Positions 8,693-16,894 of a DNA stretch of 64,000 nucleotides are shown here, one piece after another. Within the stretch, counting starts at the first letter, position 1; each line of letters starts with the position of its first letter. Where the stretch lies: contig NZ_JBHZSP010000014.1 of assembly GCF_043643765.1 (NCBI RefSeq), positions 1 to 64,000 on the forward strand, in the 5' to 3' direction. Position numbers and translations under genes: made by a program. The notes beneath the pieces were generated by a model. It was not told where the DNA came from. It was given only the letters and a program-made list of their open reading frames with translations, and did no database searches. This stretch comes from Marinomonas posidonica_A (GTDB lineage Bacteria > Pseudomonadota > Gammaproteobacteria > Pseudomonadales > Marinomonadaceae).

Positions 8693-9328
8693 ATGAAACG
8701 TCTTTATTCGACTACTCTGTTGCATAAACTGGCGATAACCGCAGGGGTAAGTTTGTCTCTAACTATGACACCATCTGCTCAGGCGGAGCAACAAAGCATG
8801 ATAGTGGCTGGCGGCTGTTTTTGGTGTGTGGAATCCGATTTCGAAATGGTGCCCGGCGTCATTGATGTCATCTCGGGTTACACGGGTGGGCAAACTGTCA
8901 ATCCAACCTATAAACAAGTCTCCATCGGTAATACCGGCCATTTCGAAGCGGTCACCATCTTGTTCGATGATGAAAAAGTGTCACTAACTACTTTGGCTGA
9001 ATACTTTTGGAAAACCATCGATCCGACGGATCCGAATGGGCAATTTTGTGACAAGGGTGAACCCTATCGAACCGCCATGTTTTATCAAAATGCTGAGCAA
9101 AAAGCAGTGTTTGATGCATCACTGGGCAAAGTAAAGTCGACCAAGCCTTTTTCAGCAAACATAGTCACGCCCATATTACCCGCCGCTAAATTCTACCCAG
9201 CGGAGGAATACCACCAGAGCTATTACACCAAAAATCCGATTCGCTATGCTTTTTATCGCTCAAGCTGCGGACGTGATCGACGTATCGAAAATCTATGGGG
9301 AGAAGTGGCCAGTAAAAAATATCATTAA
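8693..9328 (+). CDS. msrA: Peptide-methionine (S)-S-oxide reductase MsrA with signal peptide
   Basis: Repairs methionine S-sulfoxide in proteins. The 211 residues include the catalytic GGCFWCVESDFE near residue 40 with the reactive Cys in GCFWC, then GYTGGQT, FWKTIDPTDPNGQFCDKG and AEEYHQSYYTK. The first 32 residues form a Sec-type signal: basic MKRLYS, a hydrophobic core, and a cleavage-like AQA before EQ. The product is therefore probably periplasmic, unlike the usual cytosolic MsrA. ATG 8693 has a GAGG-type site. No MsrB is fused or adjacent. Confidence 0.93.
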   Translation: MKRLYSTTLLHKLAITAGVSLSLTMTPSAQAEQQSMIVAGGCFWCVESDFEMVPGVIDVISGYTGGQTVNPTYKQVSIGNTGHFEAVTILFDDEKVSLTTLAEYFWKTIDPTDPNGQFCDKGEPYRTAMFYQNAEQKAVFDASLGKVKSTKPFSANIVTPILPAAKFYPAEEYHQSYYTKNPIRYAFYRSSCGRDRRIENLWGEVASKKYH

Positions 9329-9421
9329 TTTGAAAAAACAAGGAGTTAATGAGTATCGTCTTGTCGAAATGGGATTCAACCTCTAGTATGAAAGACAAAT
9401 ATCGACTGGAGGAATCCGCAC

Positions 9422-10159
9422 TTGAATCCCATATTACAGGCTCAAAAGTCTCATAAATCGATTCGTCAGTATACGGATCAAAACATCGACAGCGCACTAT
9501 TAGAGGAACTGATTGCCGCAGCACAAGGGGCTGCTTCTTCCAGTTTTATCCAAGCCTACTCCATCGTTCAAGTGACTCAACCCAAGCATCGCCAACAGAT
9601 CGCGAATTTGGCAGGCGGTCAAAAATGGGTTGAGCAGGCGGCCGAGTTTTTGGTTATTTGTGCGGACTTAACCCGAGTTGAGTATTGCAGCCAAAAGCAA
9701 GGCTTAGGCAAATTAGAAGGCCAAACTGAGCACTTTATCGCCGCCACAACGGATGCGACCTTTATGGCGCAAAACCTGATGTTGGGCGCTGAATCCGTCG
9801 GCCTAGGAGCGGTATTTATTGGCGGCATTCGCAATGATCCTCAACAAGTCGCAGAGTTATTAGCCTTACCCGATCAGGTGTACCCTATTTTTGGTTTATG
9901 TTTGGGATACCCAGATGCACAACCAGAATGTAAACCTCGTCTACCTGTTGCCAGTATTTTGCATAAAGGCCAATACGATACCTCTCGTTGTGAGGCTGAC
10001 GTCGAAGCGTATGATACTCAAATGCAAGCCTACTACGCCAGTCGTGACAGCAATCAAAAACAAAGCAATTGGTCTGAACAAACAGCGGCGGCCGTACAGA
10101 AGAAAAAGCGTGAGCATATGCTAAACTTTTTACAAGCGCGTGGCTTTCTAAAACGCTAA
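9422..10159 (+). CDS. nfsA: Oxygen-insensitive NADPH nitroreductase, NfsA type
   Basis: FMN flavoprotein of 245 residues. It has the nitroreductase N-terminus SHKSIRQYTDQ, AAQGAASSSFIQAYSIV near residue 38 and the FMN-site MLGAESVGLGAVFIGGIRN near 120. FGLCLGYPDAQPECKPRLP near 160 is typical of NfsA rather than NfsB. The start is a TTG with a strong GGAGG eight bases upstream and no better ATG in frame. It is followed 41 bp later by a peroxiredoxin on the same strand. A flavin reductase role for another acceptor is possible. Confidence 0.88.
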   Translation: MNPILQAQKSHKSIRQYTDQNIDSALLEELIAAAQGAASSSFIQAYSIVQVTQPKHRQQIANLAGGQKWVEQAAEFLVICADLTRVEYCSQKQGLGKLEGQTEHFIAATTDATFMAQNLMLGAESVGLGAVFIGGIRNDPQQVAELLALPDQVYPIFGLCLGYPDAQPECKPRLPVASILHKGQYDTSRCEADVEAYDTQMQAYYASRDSNQKQSNWSEQTAAAVQKKKREHMLNFLQARGFLKR

Positions 10160-10200
10160 TACTTTAATCAATCCCCAACTAATCTAAAAAAGGAAAATTC

Positions 10201-10725
10201 ATGTTAAAGCATGTCCCTCAGGTAACCTTTAAAACCCGTGTACGCAATGAAGACCTTGGTGGTCCGAATCCATTTGAATGGAAAGATGTGTCTAGCGATG
10301 ATTTATTTAAGGGTAAAAGCGTAGTGGTTTTTTCTCTTCCCGGCGCATTCACTCCAACCTGCTCGACCTCACATTTACCTCGTTATGAAGAACTTTATGA
10401 AGAGTTCAAAGCCCAAGGGGTGGATGCGGTTATTTGTGTGTCAGTAAACGATGCTTTCGTTATGTTCCAGTGGGGCAAAAGTCAAAATGCCAAAAATGTC
10501 TTCTTATTGCCAGACGGTAATGGTGATTTCACTCGTCAAATGGGCATGCTGGTGAAAAAAGATAACCTAGGGTTTGGTATGCGTAGCTGGCGTTATGCGA
10601 TGCACGTCGAAGACGGAGAAATTAAGCAAATGTTCAGTGAGTCTGGCTACCAAGACAATGCGCCAAGTGACCCATTTGAAGTGTCTGATGCCGACACAAT
10701 GTTGGCTTATCTAAAAAATCGTTAG
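10201..10725 (+). CDS. Peroxiredoxin, Prx5-like (AhpC/TSA superfamily)
   Basis: Thiol peroxidase of 174 residues. The peroxidatic Cys lies in PGAFTPTCSTSHLP near residue 57, and the Prx5 signature VNDAFVMFQWGKSQ follows near 92. The active-site Arg is likely in FGMRSWRYAM. No fused glutaredoxin domain is present, so reduction depends on a separate partner. It follows nfsA and ends in a clear terminator. A second, shorter Prx5-like gene is at 50437-50916. Confidence 0.9.
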   Translation: MLKHVPQVTFKTRVRNEDLGGPNPFEWKDVSSDDLFKGKSVVVFSLPGAFTPTCSTSHLPRYEELYEEFKAQGVDAVICVSVNDAFVMFQWGKSQNAKNVFLLPDGNGDFTRQMGMLVKKDNLGFGMRSWRYAMHVEDGEIKQMFSESGYQDNAPSDPFEVSDADTMLAYLKNR

Positions 10726-10751
10726 TCCTTAGCTCACACTAAATAACAAAA

Positions 10752-10785
10752 AAGGAAGGTTTATTAACAGACCTTCCCTTTTTTA
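10752..10785 (+). terminator. Intrinsic terminator after the peroxiredoxin
   Basis: AAGGAAGGT (10752-10760) pairs with ACCTTCC (10771-10777) and is followed by CTTTTTTAT. It closes the nfsA/peroxiredoxin unit. Confidence 0.85.
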
Positions 10786-10879
10786 TGCTTCCTATTTCAT
10801 GTGTAATAAAGAATCTGTTAAGACCTTTCAGTAGGTTTTAAGTGACACGCATTAGATATAAAAATAGAAGCGCCAAATC

Positions 10880-12535
10880 ATGCTGAGGTATTTTCGCAAG
10901 CAGTCCATCATACTCGATATGATATTGTCATCCGTCCTGTTGCCATCATGGCGAAAACTGACCATATACCTTTTGGTATCCATCAGTATCAGCCTATATG
11001 CCCACCATGTTCTCTATCTTTACCAAGAAAAACGCTCACTGCAAAATTACCTAGAAGGTGTCATTGACCGTACCAAGCAATCCGTCTTCCAAATGCAAGC
11101 CAGTCTTAATTTGGCCATCACCAACAACCAAACGACCTGCTCTGACGACGACCTTAATAGCTTACGAAAAGCTCTATTAAAATATCCTTATATTGAAGAT
11201 ATAGGACGTATCACAGCAGATCATAAACTCGTGTGTTCTGCCCTATGGGGAACCTTTACACCACCAATTGAAATCCCCGGCCAAGGCCATCAAGACAGTC
11301 ATTTTCGTCTTAGTTGGCCTGTTATAAATGGACTTTTTGTAAAAGGCCTGCAGAGATCGGTGTTTAATTCTGGCGATGCTTTTGTGATTCCTTCTCCAGC
11401 AACCTTTGCTGATTTAACGCGTTACGCCAAAAAAACAGGGAGCGTACTGTATTCTTCAAAAGAACATTATATCTATCAGACCTTTGATGACATCACATTA
11501 GAAGAAGCCCAAAGAGCCATTTCTTACTCACAAGATAATGTCCCACTGTTCCCTACTGGGAATAATCTATTAACATTAAAAATCTGCCCTGCAAGCTTTA
11601 ATTTCTGTGCCACAGCAATCGACAAACAAACGGGCTATTTCGACATGAGTGTATGGCAATGGCTTTGGTCCATTCTTGTCGGGGTATTCTTTGGGTTATT
11701 TACAGCATTTAGTTGGGCCATTTTTAAATCCAACCGACGCTCATTAATTTATCGTTTAAAATACGCCTTAAAAAACGACCAAATCTATTCCCTTTACCAA
11801 CCTAAGATCCAATTAAGTACAGGTAAAATCATTGGTGTTGAAGCGCTAGCACGTTGGCAGGACCAAGAACTGGGCACGGTTTCTCCTGATGAATTCATTG
11901 CTTGTGCCGAACAAAATAAACTCATCACACCTCTGACTCAGCAGCTTGTGAAAAAGAATTTAGACGACATGCGAAGCTATTTGCAAGCAGACTTGGAATT
12001 TACTTTGAGCATCAATTTATCCATCCAAGACCTTTCAAATCAAAGCTTTTTGCATTTCATTGAAAAACAAATAAAACAGAGAGACATTCATCCTGGACAA
12101 ATTATTTTCGAGGTGACCGAACGTTCAGCCGCGCAAAATGACGTATTAAAACAAGCAACCAAACGCTTTCTCCGTAAAGGCTATCAAATTTCACTGGATG
12201 ATTTTGGCACGGGCTTTTCGAATCTGTCTTGGCTAACGGCCTTTGAACCGAATGAAATCAAAATTGATAAAATGTTTATTCAATCCATTGGTACACAAAC
12301 CGTCAACCAGATTACATTAGACAGTATTTTTCAGTTGGTCAGCAACTTGGATGTGAAGCTGGTTTTTGAAGGCATTGAATCACTTGAGGAAGTCGATTAT
12401 CTAACACAACATACACCGAACGCCATTGGACAAGGTTGGTTATATTCGAAAGCGGTTGACGCCAAAAAAATTGGTAAATTACTGAACAATCAGCCGTTTA
12501 CTTGCTCTACTTTTTTAGCTCATGTTGTGGAATAA
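10880..12535 (+). CDS. Membrane c-di-GMP phosphodiesterase, CSS-motif sensor plus EAL domain
   Basis: Protein of 551 residues. A first membrane span near 30-48 and a second near 255-280 enclose a periplasmic region that begins with conserved Cys-Ser (TTCSDDDL near 90) and has LVCSALWG near 125. This is the CSS-motif sensor, whose Cys pair senses the periplasmic thiol state. The cytosolic EAL domain is catalytically complete by eye: VEALARW near 320, FEVTERS, DDFGTGFSNLSWL, IKIDKMFI and FEGIES. It should hydrolyse c-di-GMP to pGpG. Its end meets the convergent Cache gene with 5 bp between. The start has only a weak ribosome site; an ATG at 10919 is an alternative. Confidence 0.9.
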   Translation: MLRYFRKQSIILDMILSSVLLPSWRKLTIYLLVSISISLYAHHVLYLYQEKRSLQNYLEGVIDRTKQSVFQMQASLNLAITNNQTTCSDDDLNSLRKALLKYPYIEDIGRITADHKLVCSALWGTFTPPIEIPGQGHQDSHFRLSWPVINGLFVKGLQRSVFNSGDAFVIPSPATFADLTRYAKKTGSVLYSSKEHYIYQTFDDITLEEAQRAISYSQDNVPLFPTGNNLLTLKICPASFNFCATAIDKQTGYFDMSVWQWLWSILVGVFFGLFTAFSWAIFKSNRRSLIYRLKYALKNDQIYSLYQPKIQLSTGKIIGVEALARWQDQELGTVSPDEFIACAEQNKLITPLTQQLVKKNLDDMRSYLQADLEFTLSINLSIQDLSNQSFLHFIEKQIKQRDIHPGQIIFEVTERSAAQNDVLKQATKRFLRKGYQISLDDFGTGFSNLSWLTAFEPNEIKIDKMFIQSIGTQTVNQITLDSIFQLVSNLDVKLVFEGIESLEEVDYLTQHTPNAIGQGWLYSKAVDAKKIGKLLNNQPFTCSTFLAHVVE

Positions 12536-12540
12536 GCTTT

Positions 12541-13581
12541 TTAGAAGTCTAGATTGTCTAAATCATCAATGATTTTATTCGCATCTTGTTTGACCTTTAA
12601 TGATTGCTCAACAGCGTGACTCAGCTGAGCTAAAGCGTCTTCAAAATCTTGCAATAACGCCAAGTAAGATGTGTGAATAACCGCCAAGTCTGGTTTAGAA
12701 GTTTTCGACATGACGTCGGATAACTGACGACCTTTTACCAATACTTGCTGCATGACTCTTTCCACTTGCTGTATTGCCTGAGTTACTTCTTCTGTTCTGT
12801 CAGCCAAGGTACAAGCATCTTGTTGCAAGGCTTCAAAAGCACGATAGAAGTGCTCGAAACTGTCACCAACTAGATTGAGCAAACTGCCTTTCGGAAACCT
12901 TTTCTGGGTGAAATAGTGAACGCCATCACGCTCGACCTTTTTCATCATATCAAAAGCCCGATTAGGATCCTCACCTAACACGCCAATCGTATTTCGATAT
13001 ACCCACAGTAATATACATACTAGAAGCAAAAACGACGATACAGCTAAAGCAATAACAAGATAAGTATATTGACTTAAGGCCTCATCTAACTCGTCCATAT
13101 AAACGCCAATACCAATCATCCATCGCCAATCTGGCAACAGCGTCATACCATTGACTTTTACATACAAAGCATTTGAAGTGGCTTTACGGCTTTCCCCCAC
13201 TTTAAACATGAAAGGGTGTTCATTTAAATAACTGACATACTTAGCATAAGAAGGTTGAAAAACACCAACAACTGAATCTTTAACATGTACTCTTGCAATG
13301 CCATTGGCATCGTTTGCCCAAACATAGTAGTTATCAAATCGCATCGTTGAGAAAAGTGCTTCAACTTTTTCTTCTGCTTCTTCACGCGTCAATGTCTGGT
13401 TCTTTTCTTGTTCTATATAATGATTCGCCTGATTCACCGTAAATTTTAAAATTGACTGAATTTCATGTTTTCGAGCATCAATCAGGCTTTCTTTTAAGGT
13501 ATAAATGGACAAATATGACAAGCCAACAATCACAAAAAACACAACCAAAACAATCAAATTGAATTTACTGGAAAGCTTCAT
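12541..13581 (-). CDS. Cache-domain membrane sensor without an output domain
   Basis: Protein of 346 residues with a membrane span at 8-28, a periplasmic single-Cache domain (NYYVWANDANGIARVHVKDS near 85, LPDWRWMIGIGVYMDE near 150) and a second span near 175-195. The cytosolic remainder of about 150 residues is predicted helical, yet has no methyl-accepting hairpin, kinase, GGDEF or EAL motif. Chemoreceptors with this sensor normally continue for about 300 more residues. The gene stops 5 bp from the convergent EAL gene, so no room remains. Function unknown; a truncated receptor or adaptor is possible. Confidence 0.7.
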   Translation of the reverse strand: MKLSSKFNLIVLVVFFVIVGLSYLSIYTLKESLIDARKHEIQSILKFTVNQANHYIEQEKNQTLTREEAEEKVEALFSTMRFDNYYVWANDANGIARVHVKDSVVGVFQPSYAKYVSYLNEHPFMFKVGESRKATSNALYVKVNGMTLLPDWRWMIGIGVYMDELDEALSQYTYLVIALAVSSFLLLVCILLWVYRNTIGVLGEDPNRAFDMMKKVERDGVHYFTQKRFPKGSLLNLVGDSFEHFYRAFEALQQDACTLADRTEEVTQAIQQVERVMQQVLVKGRQLSDVMSKTSKPDLAVIHTSYLALLQDFEDALAQLSHAVEQSLKVKQDANKIIDDLDNLDF

Positions 13582-13746
13582 ATATTCTCTCTCTGTGTGC
13601 TATTGGCTAATTCAACTATACGATGCTTGAGCTCAAATTAATTGTTTTTTTATGTAGTTCATTCTCTCGTCATATCAACGTTTTAAGTAAACGAAAATGA
13701 CAATGACTCGCCTTCTTAGATAGACAAGCAAAACGAATTAAATCGC

Positions 13747-14685
13747 TTATAAATCCAACACGGAGGATGGTACCAAGCTTTTATCCACTAATTGCATTAA
13801 CTGACTTCGGCTTCGCTCTCGTAGAGCATCACGTAATAACCGCACCGCTGGTGTAATGGATTGTCGACTTGGGCAAATCAACCATAATTCACCTTGCTCA
13901 ATTTGATAATCTTGCATCAATGGCAGCAAACGCCCTGCTAATAAATCCTCTGCGATATCTAAACCAGACTTCACCGCCAATCCCTTACCCGCTAAACACC
14001 AGCGTCTTACCATGTCACCATCGTTGGCAGATCGAGCCGCTTTAGGCTTCGCTTTAAACTGTTTACCACCATCGGAAAACACCCAGGTGTCATTCAAGAT
14101 ATCTTGCAATTGGTAAAACAAACCGCTGAATTGAGACAGTTCATCAGGGTGGGTCGGCATACCATATTGCGCTACATACTGAGGACTGGCGACTAAAAAA
14201 CGAGGCACATTGCAGATTTTAAATCCATATAAGTTGGCATCAGTAGGCTCTCCGTAACGTAACGCCATATCCAGTGCATCACGGTAAAAATCAATATTGC
14301 TATCGCTAATATGAGCCCGCAACGTTACCTTAGGATGTTGCTGTATAATCTCATCGATCCAAGGCAGGGCGAGATTCCGTCCCAGATCCGACGATACCGC
14401 AATGCGCACTTCTCCATGGATACTATCCGTCTCTTGATACATGCTTTGTTTGGCCTGATCCAGCATCGCCAAGGCTTCCTGACATTGCGGTAAATAACGT
14501 TCACCAGCGCTAGACAACCTTAAGTGTCGCGTTGTTCTAACAAACAATTCACTGCCTAACTGAGCTTCAATCCGTTTGACCGCCGCACTGGCCGTCGCCA
14601 CCTGCATATCCAGGTGTGTTGCGGCCGCGGTAATACTGCGAAACTCTGCAACCTTAATTACCACCAACAAATCATCTAGCTGCAT
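13747..14685 (-). CDS. LysR-type transcriptional regulator divergent from nfsB
   Basis: Regulator of 312 residues. The N-terminal winged helix-turn-helix covers about residues 1-60 (AEFRSITAAATHLDMQVATAS, then LGSELFVRTTRHLRLS), and the substrate-binding-like effector domain covers 90-295. It is transcribed away from the nitroreductase gene nfsB across a 145 bp gap containing a 27 bp inverted repeat. That is the standard layout for a LysR protein controlling its neighbour and itself. The inducer cannot be read from sequence. Confidence 0.88.
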   Translation of the reverse strand: MQLDDLLVVIKVAEFRSITAAATHLDMQVATASAAVKRIEAQLGSELFVRTTRHLRLSSAGERYLPQCQEALAMLDQAKQSMYQETDSIHGEVRIAVSSDLGRNLALPWIDEIIQQHPKVTLRAHISDSNIDFYRDALDMALRYGEPTDANLYGFKICNVPRFLVASPQYVAQYGMPTHPDELSQFSGLFYQLQDILNDTWVFSDGGKQFKAKPKAARSANDGDMVRRWCLAGKGLAVKSGLDIAEDLLAGRLLPLMQDYQIEQGELWLICPSRQSITPAVRLLRDALRERSRSQLMQLVDKSLVPSSVLDL

Positions 14686-14713
14686 TATCTAATCTCAATA
14701 TTGTAAATAATGT

Positions 14714-14740
14714 TTATTATCAAATATTATTTGATAATAA
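14714..14740. promoter_or_regulatory. Long perfect inverted repeat, candidate LysR operator
   Basis: TTATTATCAAAT (14714-14725), a 3-base spacer ATT, then ATTTGATAATAA (14729-14740): twelve perfectly mirrored bases per arm. It sits between the divergent LysR gene and nfsB, 26 bp from the LysR start and about 90 bp from nfsB. Position and symmetry suggest a binding site for the LysR protein. It is not followed by a T-run, so a terminator is unlikely. Confidence 0.6.
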
Positions 14741-14830
14741 TTCAAACCATAGCCGCTTTTTCCCCTCTCTGACAAGCCCTACCATAGCACCATCTTTTGT
14801 TGACCCAGCCCCAATTTACGGAGAACCCCC

Positions 14831-15487
14831 ATGTCACATGAAATCATTAAAGAGTTAGAAGCACGCTACACCACCAAACAATACGATGCGGAAAAACGCA
14901 TTTCAGCGGACGATTTGGCCGTCATTTACGAAAGTCTTCGCCTATCAGCGTCTTCCATTAACTCACAACCATGGAAATTTGTTGTTATTGAAAGTGATGC
15001 TGCCAAGCAGCGCTTCCATGACACCTTTGCCAACAAATTCCAATTTAATCAGAAGCACGCCAAAACCGCGTCTCACATTGTTTTATTTGCTCATAAAACC
15101 CATTACAGCCGTGATGATTACGCCAAAGTGATTGATCAGGACGTTAAAATTGGTCGTACCTCTGAGGAAAATCGCGAACAAGCTTTTGGTGCTTTTGCCT
15201 TTGTTGATATGAACACAGATGAACAAGGTAACAATGCCGCTTGGACTAAAGCACAAACCTACATTGCTTTTGGTAATACCTTGCACACCTTAGCGCGTCT
15301 TGGTATCGACTCTACGCCGATGGAAGGTGTGGATCACGAACTAATCAGCGAATTGTTTGCCGACGAACTAGAAGGTTACCAATGTGACGTTGCTCTCGCC
15401 ATGGGCTACCGTGATGAAACTAACGACTACAACGCGCCACTGCCTAAATCACGTTTGGCAGCAGCAGACGTCGTCAAAGTACTATAA
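14831..15487 (+). CDS. nfsB: NAD(P)H nitroreductase / dihydropteridine reductase, NfsB type
   Basis: FMN enzyme of 218 residues, the length of NfsB (217 in E. coli). Shared features are the N-terminal RYTTKQYDAEKRI, SASSINSQPWKFVVIES near residue 40, YIAFGNTLHTLARLGIDSTPMEG near 150 and NAPLPKSR near the end. The family reduces nitroaromatics, quinones and dihydropteridines with NAD(P)H. It is divergent from a LysR gene and closed by a strong terminator. It is unrelated in subfamily to the NfsA-type gene at 9422. Confidence 0.92.
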   Translation: MSHEIIKELEARYTTKQYDAEKRISADDLAVIYESLRLSASSINSQPWKFVVIESDAAKQRFHDTFANKFQFNQKHAKTASHIVLFAHKTHYSRDDYAKVIDQDVKIGRTSEENREQAFGAFAFVDMNTDEQGNNAAWTKAQTYIAFGNTLHTLARLGIDSTPMEGVDHELISELFADELEGYQCDVALAMGYRDETNDYNAPLPKSRLAAADVVKVL

Positions 15488-15513
15488 GCAAAGCAAGATT
15501 CCGTTCCCTTTTT

Positions 15514-15542
15514 AAAGCAGGCCATAAGGCCTGCTTTTTTTT
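15514..15542. terminator. Intrinsic terminator between nfsB and the AztD-like gene
   Basis: AAAGCAGGCC (15514-15523), loop ATAA, GGCCTGCTTT (15528-15537), then more T. The perfect 10 bp stem ends in eight T on the plus strand for nfsB. The A-rich other side lets it also stop the convergent gene. Confidence 0.92.
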
Positions 15543-15545
15543 AGA

Positions 15546-16763
15546 CTAGTGAGTCATCCCGCTGCCACCAGCAACAGCAATATTGTAAGGAACACCATCC
15601 ACCTCAATTGAACCAATTTCTTCCATAGTTTCCGTGTTTACACGATGAATCAGTCCAGAATTAGGATCCGTAACCAGCAATTCGTTACCCGCTACTGCTA
15701 AGCGTGGTCTCGGATTATTCCAATGTCCATCCATACTGTAGGGTTCTGTAACCTGAAAACTTTTTTCTATCTCTGCATTAATCAGGTTTACTTGATTAAT
15801 TCGACCGTCTTCTGTCATGACATAACCGTATTGGATCCTGACAGGGTCCAGAATAAAATCAACACGTCGAAATGGTAATTCAATTAATGAAAATGCCGGT
15901 GTTGCTGTTGGATCAATCACAACTACTGCATTTTTACCATAGCTGCCTAAAAACGCCTGATATGACTTTACGCCCAATAAATGCCCTGTCATTTCCCCTT
16001 CAGGAAAATTATCTGGGTACGTTAGCATTCTATAATTCGTTGTTGCTCCTTTGCTTTTTTTCGCAACCAGCACTCCGCTTTTACAACCAAAAGCTAAATA
16101 TTTACCTGAAAATGCTTCACCGTGTAAATTCGTACATTGTGTTAATTTGCTGGTTGGATTCCCTTCTTTACTCAAAGACTGCACACCGATTCTAGGTGGC
16201 GCTTTCCCTTCTTCTACAACATCACCGGCCACACTCGTTATCCAGCCTTTAGCCCATGGAACAACCACTCCATGATGAGCTTTGTTTTGCATGATTATCC
16301 TATACTCAACATTTCCTTCAGAAAGCTCATGACTATCAACAATCGTTGCGTAACTACCTTTATTCATATTAATGGAAATAGAACCATCATGCTCAATCAG
16401 GTGAAATGGCCGCTCTCCTTTCAAGCTCAATGAAACCGCTTCAGGAGCAGTTATCTCAATATCAGAATGCTCGCCATGGTCGTGAAAGCTAATTCCTGAT
16501 CGAATGAAATTCACCTGATTATCATCAGACTGTATAGCCGCAATAGCCGAGCCTTTCGCAACGGGATACAGTTTTACCTGACCAGCCGTTTTAAACGTCC
16601 ACTTTTTGTCGGGTTGATTCAAATTAAATGCTGTCACTTGCCCAGCCTGATGGTCTCCCACAAACACCCTATAAAGAGTAATGTCTTCATTGTGATGATC
16701 CGCGTATACAGGAACACCAAAACTTAGTGCCAGTAAACCAGCACCACTCAACTTTTTAATCAT
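15546..16763 (-). CDS. Periplasmic beta-propeller protein, AztD-like zinc metallochaperone
   Basis: Exported protein of 405 residues. The signal peptide MIKKLSGAGLLALSFGVPVYA is followed by DHHNED. Blade-like repeats include VFVGDHQAGQVTAFNL and LLVTDPNSGLIHRVN. Histidine-rich SFHDHGEHSDIEI near residue 92, SLKGERPFHLIEHDG and NKAHHGVVVPW resemble the AztD zinc chaperone of Aztabc zinc ABC systems, which hands zinc to the binding protein. No aztABC genes are next to it. A perfect Zur-type palindrome just upstream supports a zinc role. I chose ATG 16763, with GGAG before it, over an in-frame TTG at 16805 that would overlap the palindrome. Family call is from memory of motifs. Confidence 0.6.
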   Translation of the reverse strand: MIKKLSGAGLLALSFGVPVYADHHNEDITLYRVFVGDHQAGQVTAFNLNQPDKKWTFKTAGQVKLYPVAKGSAIAAIQSDDNQVNFIRSGISFHDHGEHSDIEITAPEAVSLSLKGERPFHLIEHDGSISINMNKGSYATIVDSHELSEGNVEYRIIMQNKAHHGVVVPWAKGWITSVAGDVVEEGKAPPRIGVQSLSKEGNPTSKLTQCTNLHGEAFSGKYLAFGCKSGVLVAKKSKGATTNYRMLTYPDNFPEGEMTGHLLGVKSYQAFLGSYGKNAVVVIDPTATPAFSLIELPFRRVDFILDPVRIQYGYVMTEDGRINQVNLINAEIEKSFQVTEPYSMDGHWNNPRPRLAVAGNELLVTDPNSGLIHRVNTETMEEIGSIEVDGVPYNIAVAGGSGMTH

Positions 16764-16789
16764 TACGTTATCTCCACCCAACCTATCAA

Positions 16790-16804
16790 TGTTATAACAT
16801 AACA
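16790..16804. promoter_or_regulatory. Zur-type palindrome upstream of the AztD-like gene
   Basis: TGTTATAACATAACA is a perfect odd palindrome (TGTTAT, spacer AAC, ATAACA) 26 bp before the start codon. It matches the gammaproteobacterial Zur pattern GTTATANTATAAC, except that the T following the central position is C. It would block transcription when zinc is plentiful. The hit is judged by eye; no matrix score was computed. Confidence 0.65.
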
Positions 16805-16842
16805 ATATAGTTAAAAAAACTGATTTTATTCCCTACTAACTA

Positions 16843-16874
16843 AAATCCCCATATCGTTTTGCAACATGGGGATT
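16843..16874 (-). terminator. Intrinsic terminator of the hutH-hutI-hutG unit
   Basis: On the minus strand AATCCCCAT is followed by a 13-base loop and ATGGGGATT then TTAG. The stem arms lie at 16866-16874 and 16844-16852, 20 bp after the hutG stop. Confidence 0.75.
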
Positions 16875-16894
16875 CTCTGTAAGGAACAGTAAAA

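Noticed and set aside
12536..12560. Frameshift hiding a methyl-accepting domain after the Cache protein
   Set aside because: The next 1.6 kb is the convergent EAL gene in full, and no receptor hairpin occurs in any frame there.
16764..16805. TTG start extending the AztD-like protein
   Set aside because: It would place coding sequence over the Zur-type palindrome and put 14 residues before a normal signal peptide.
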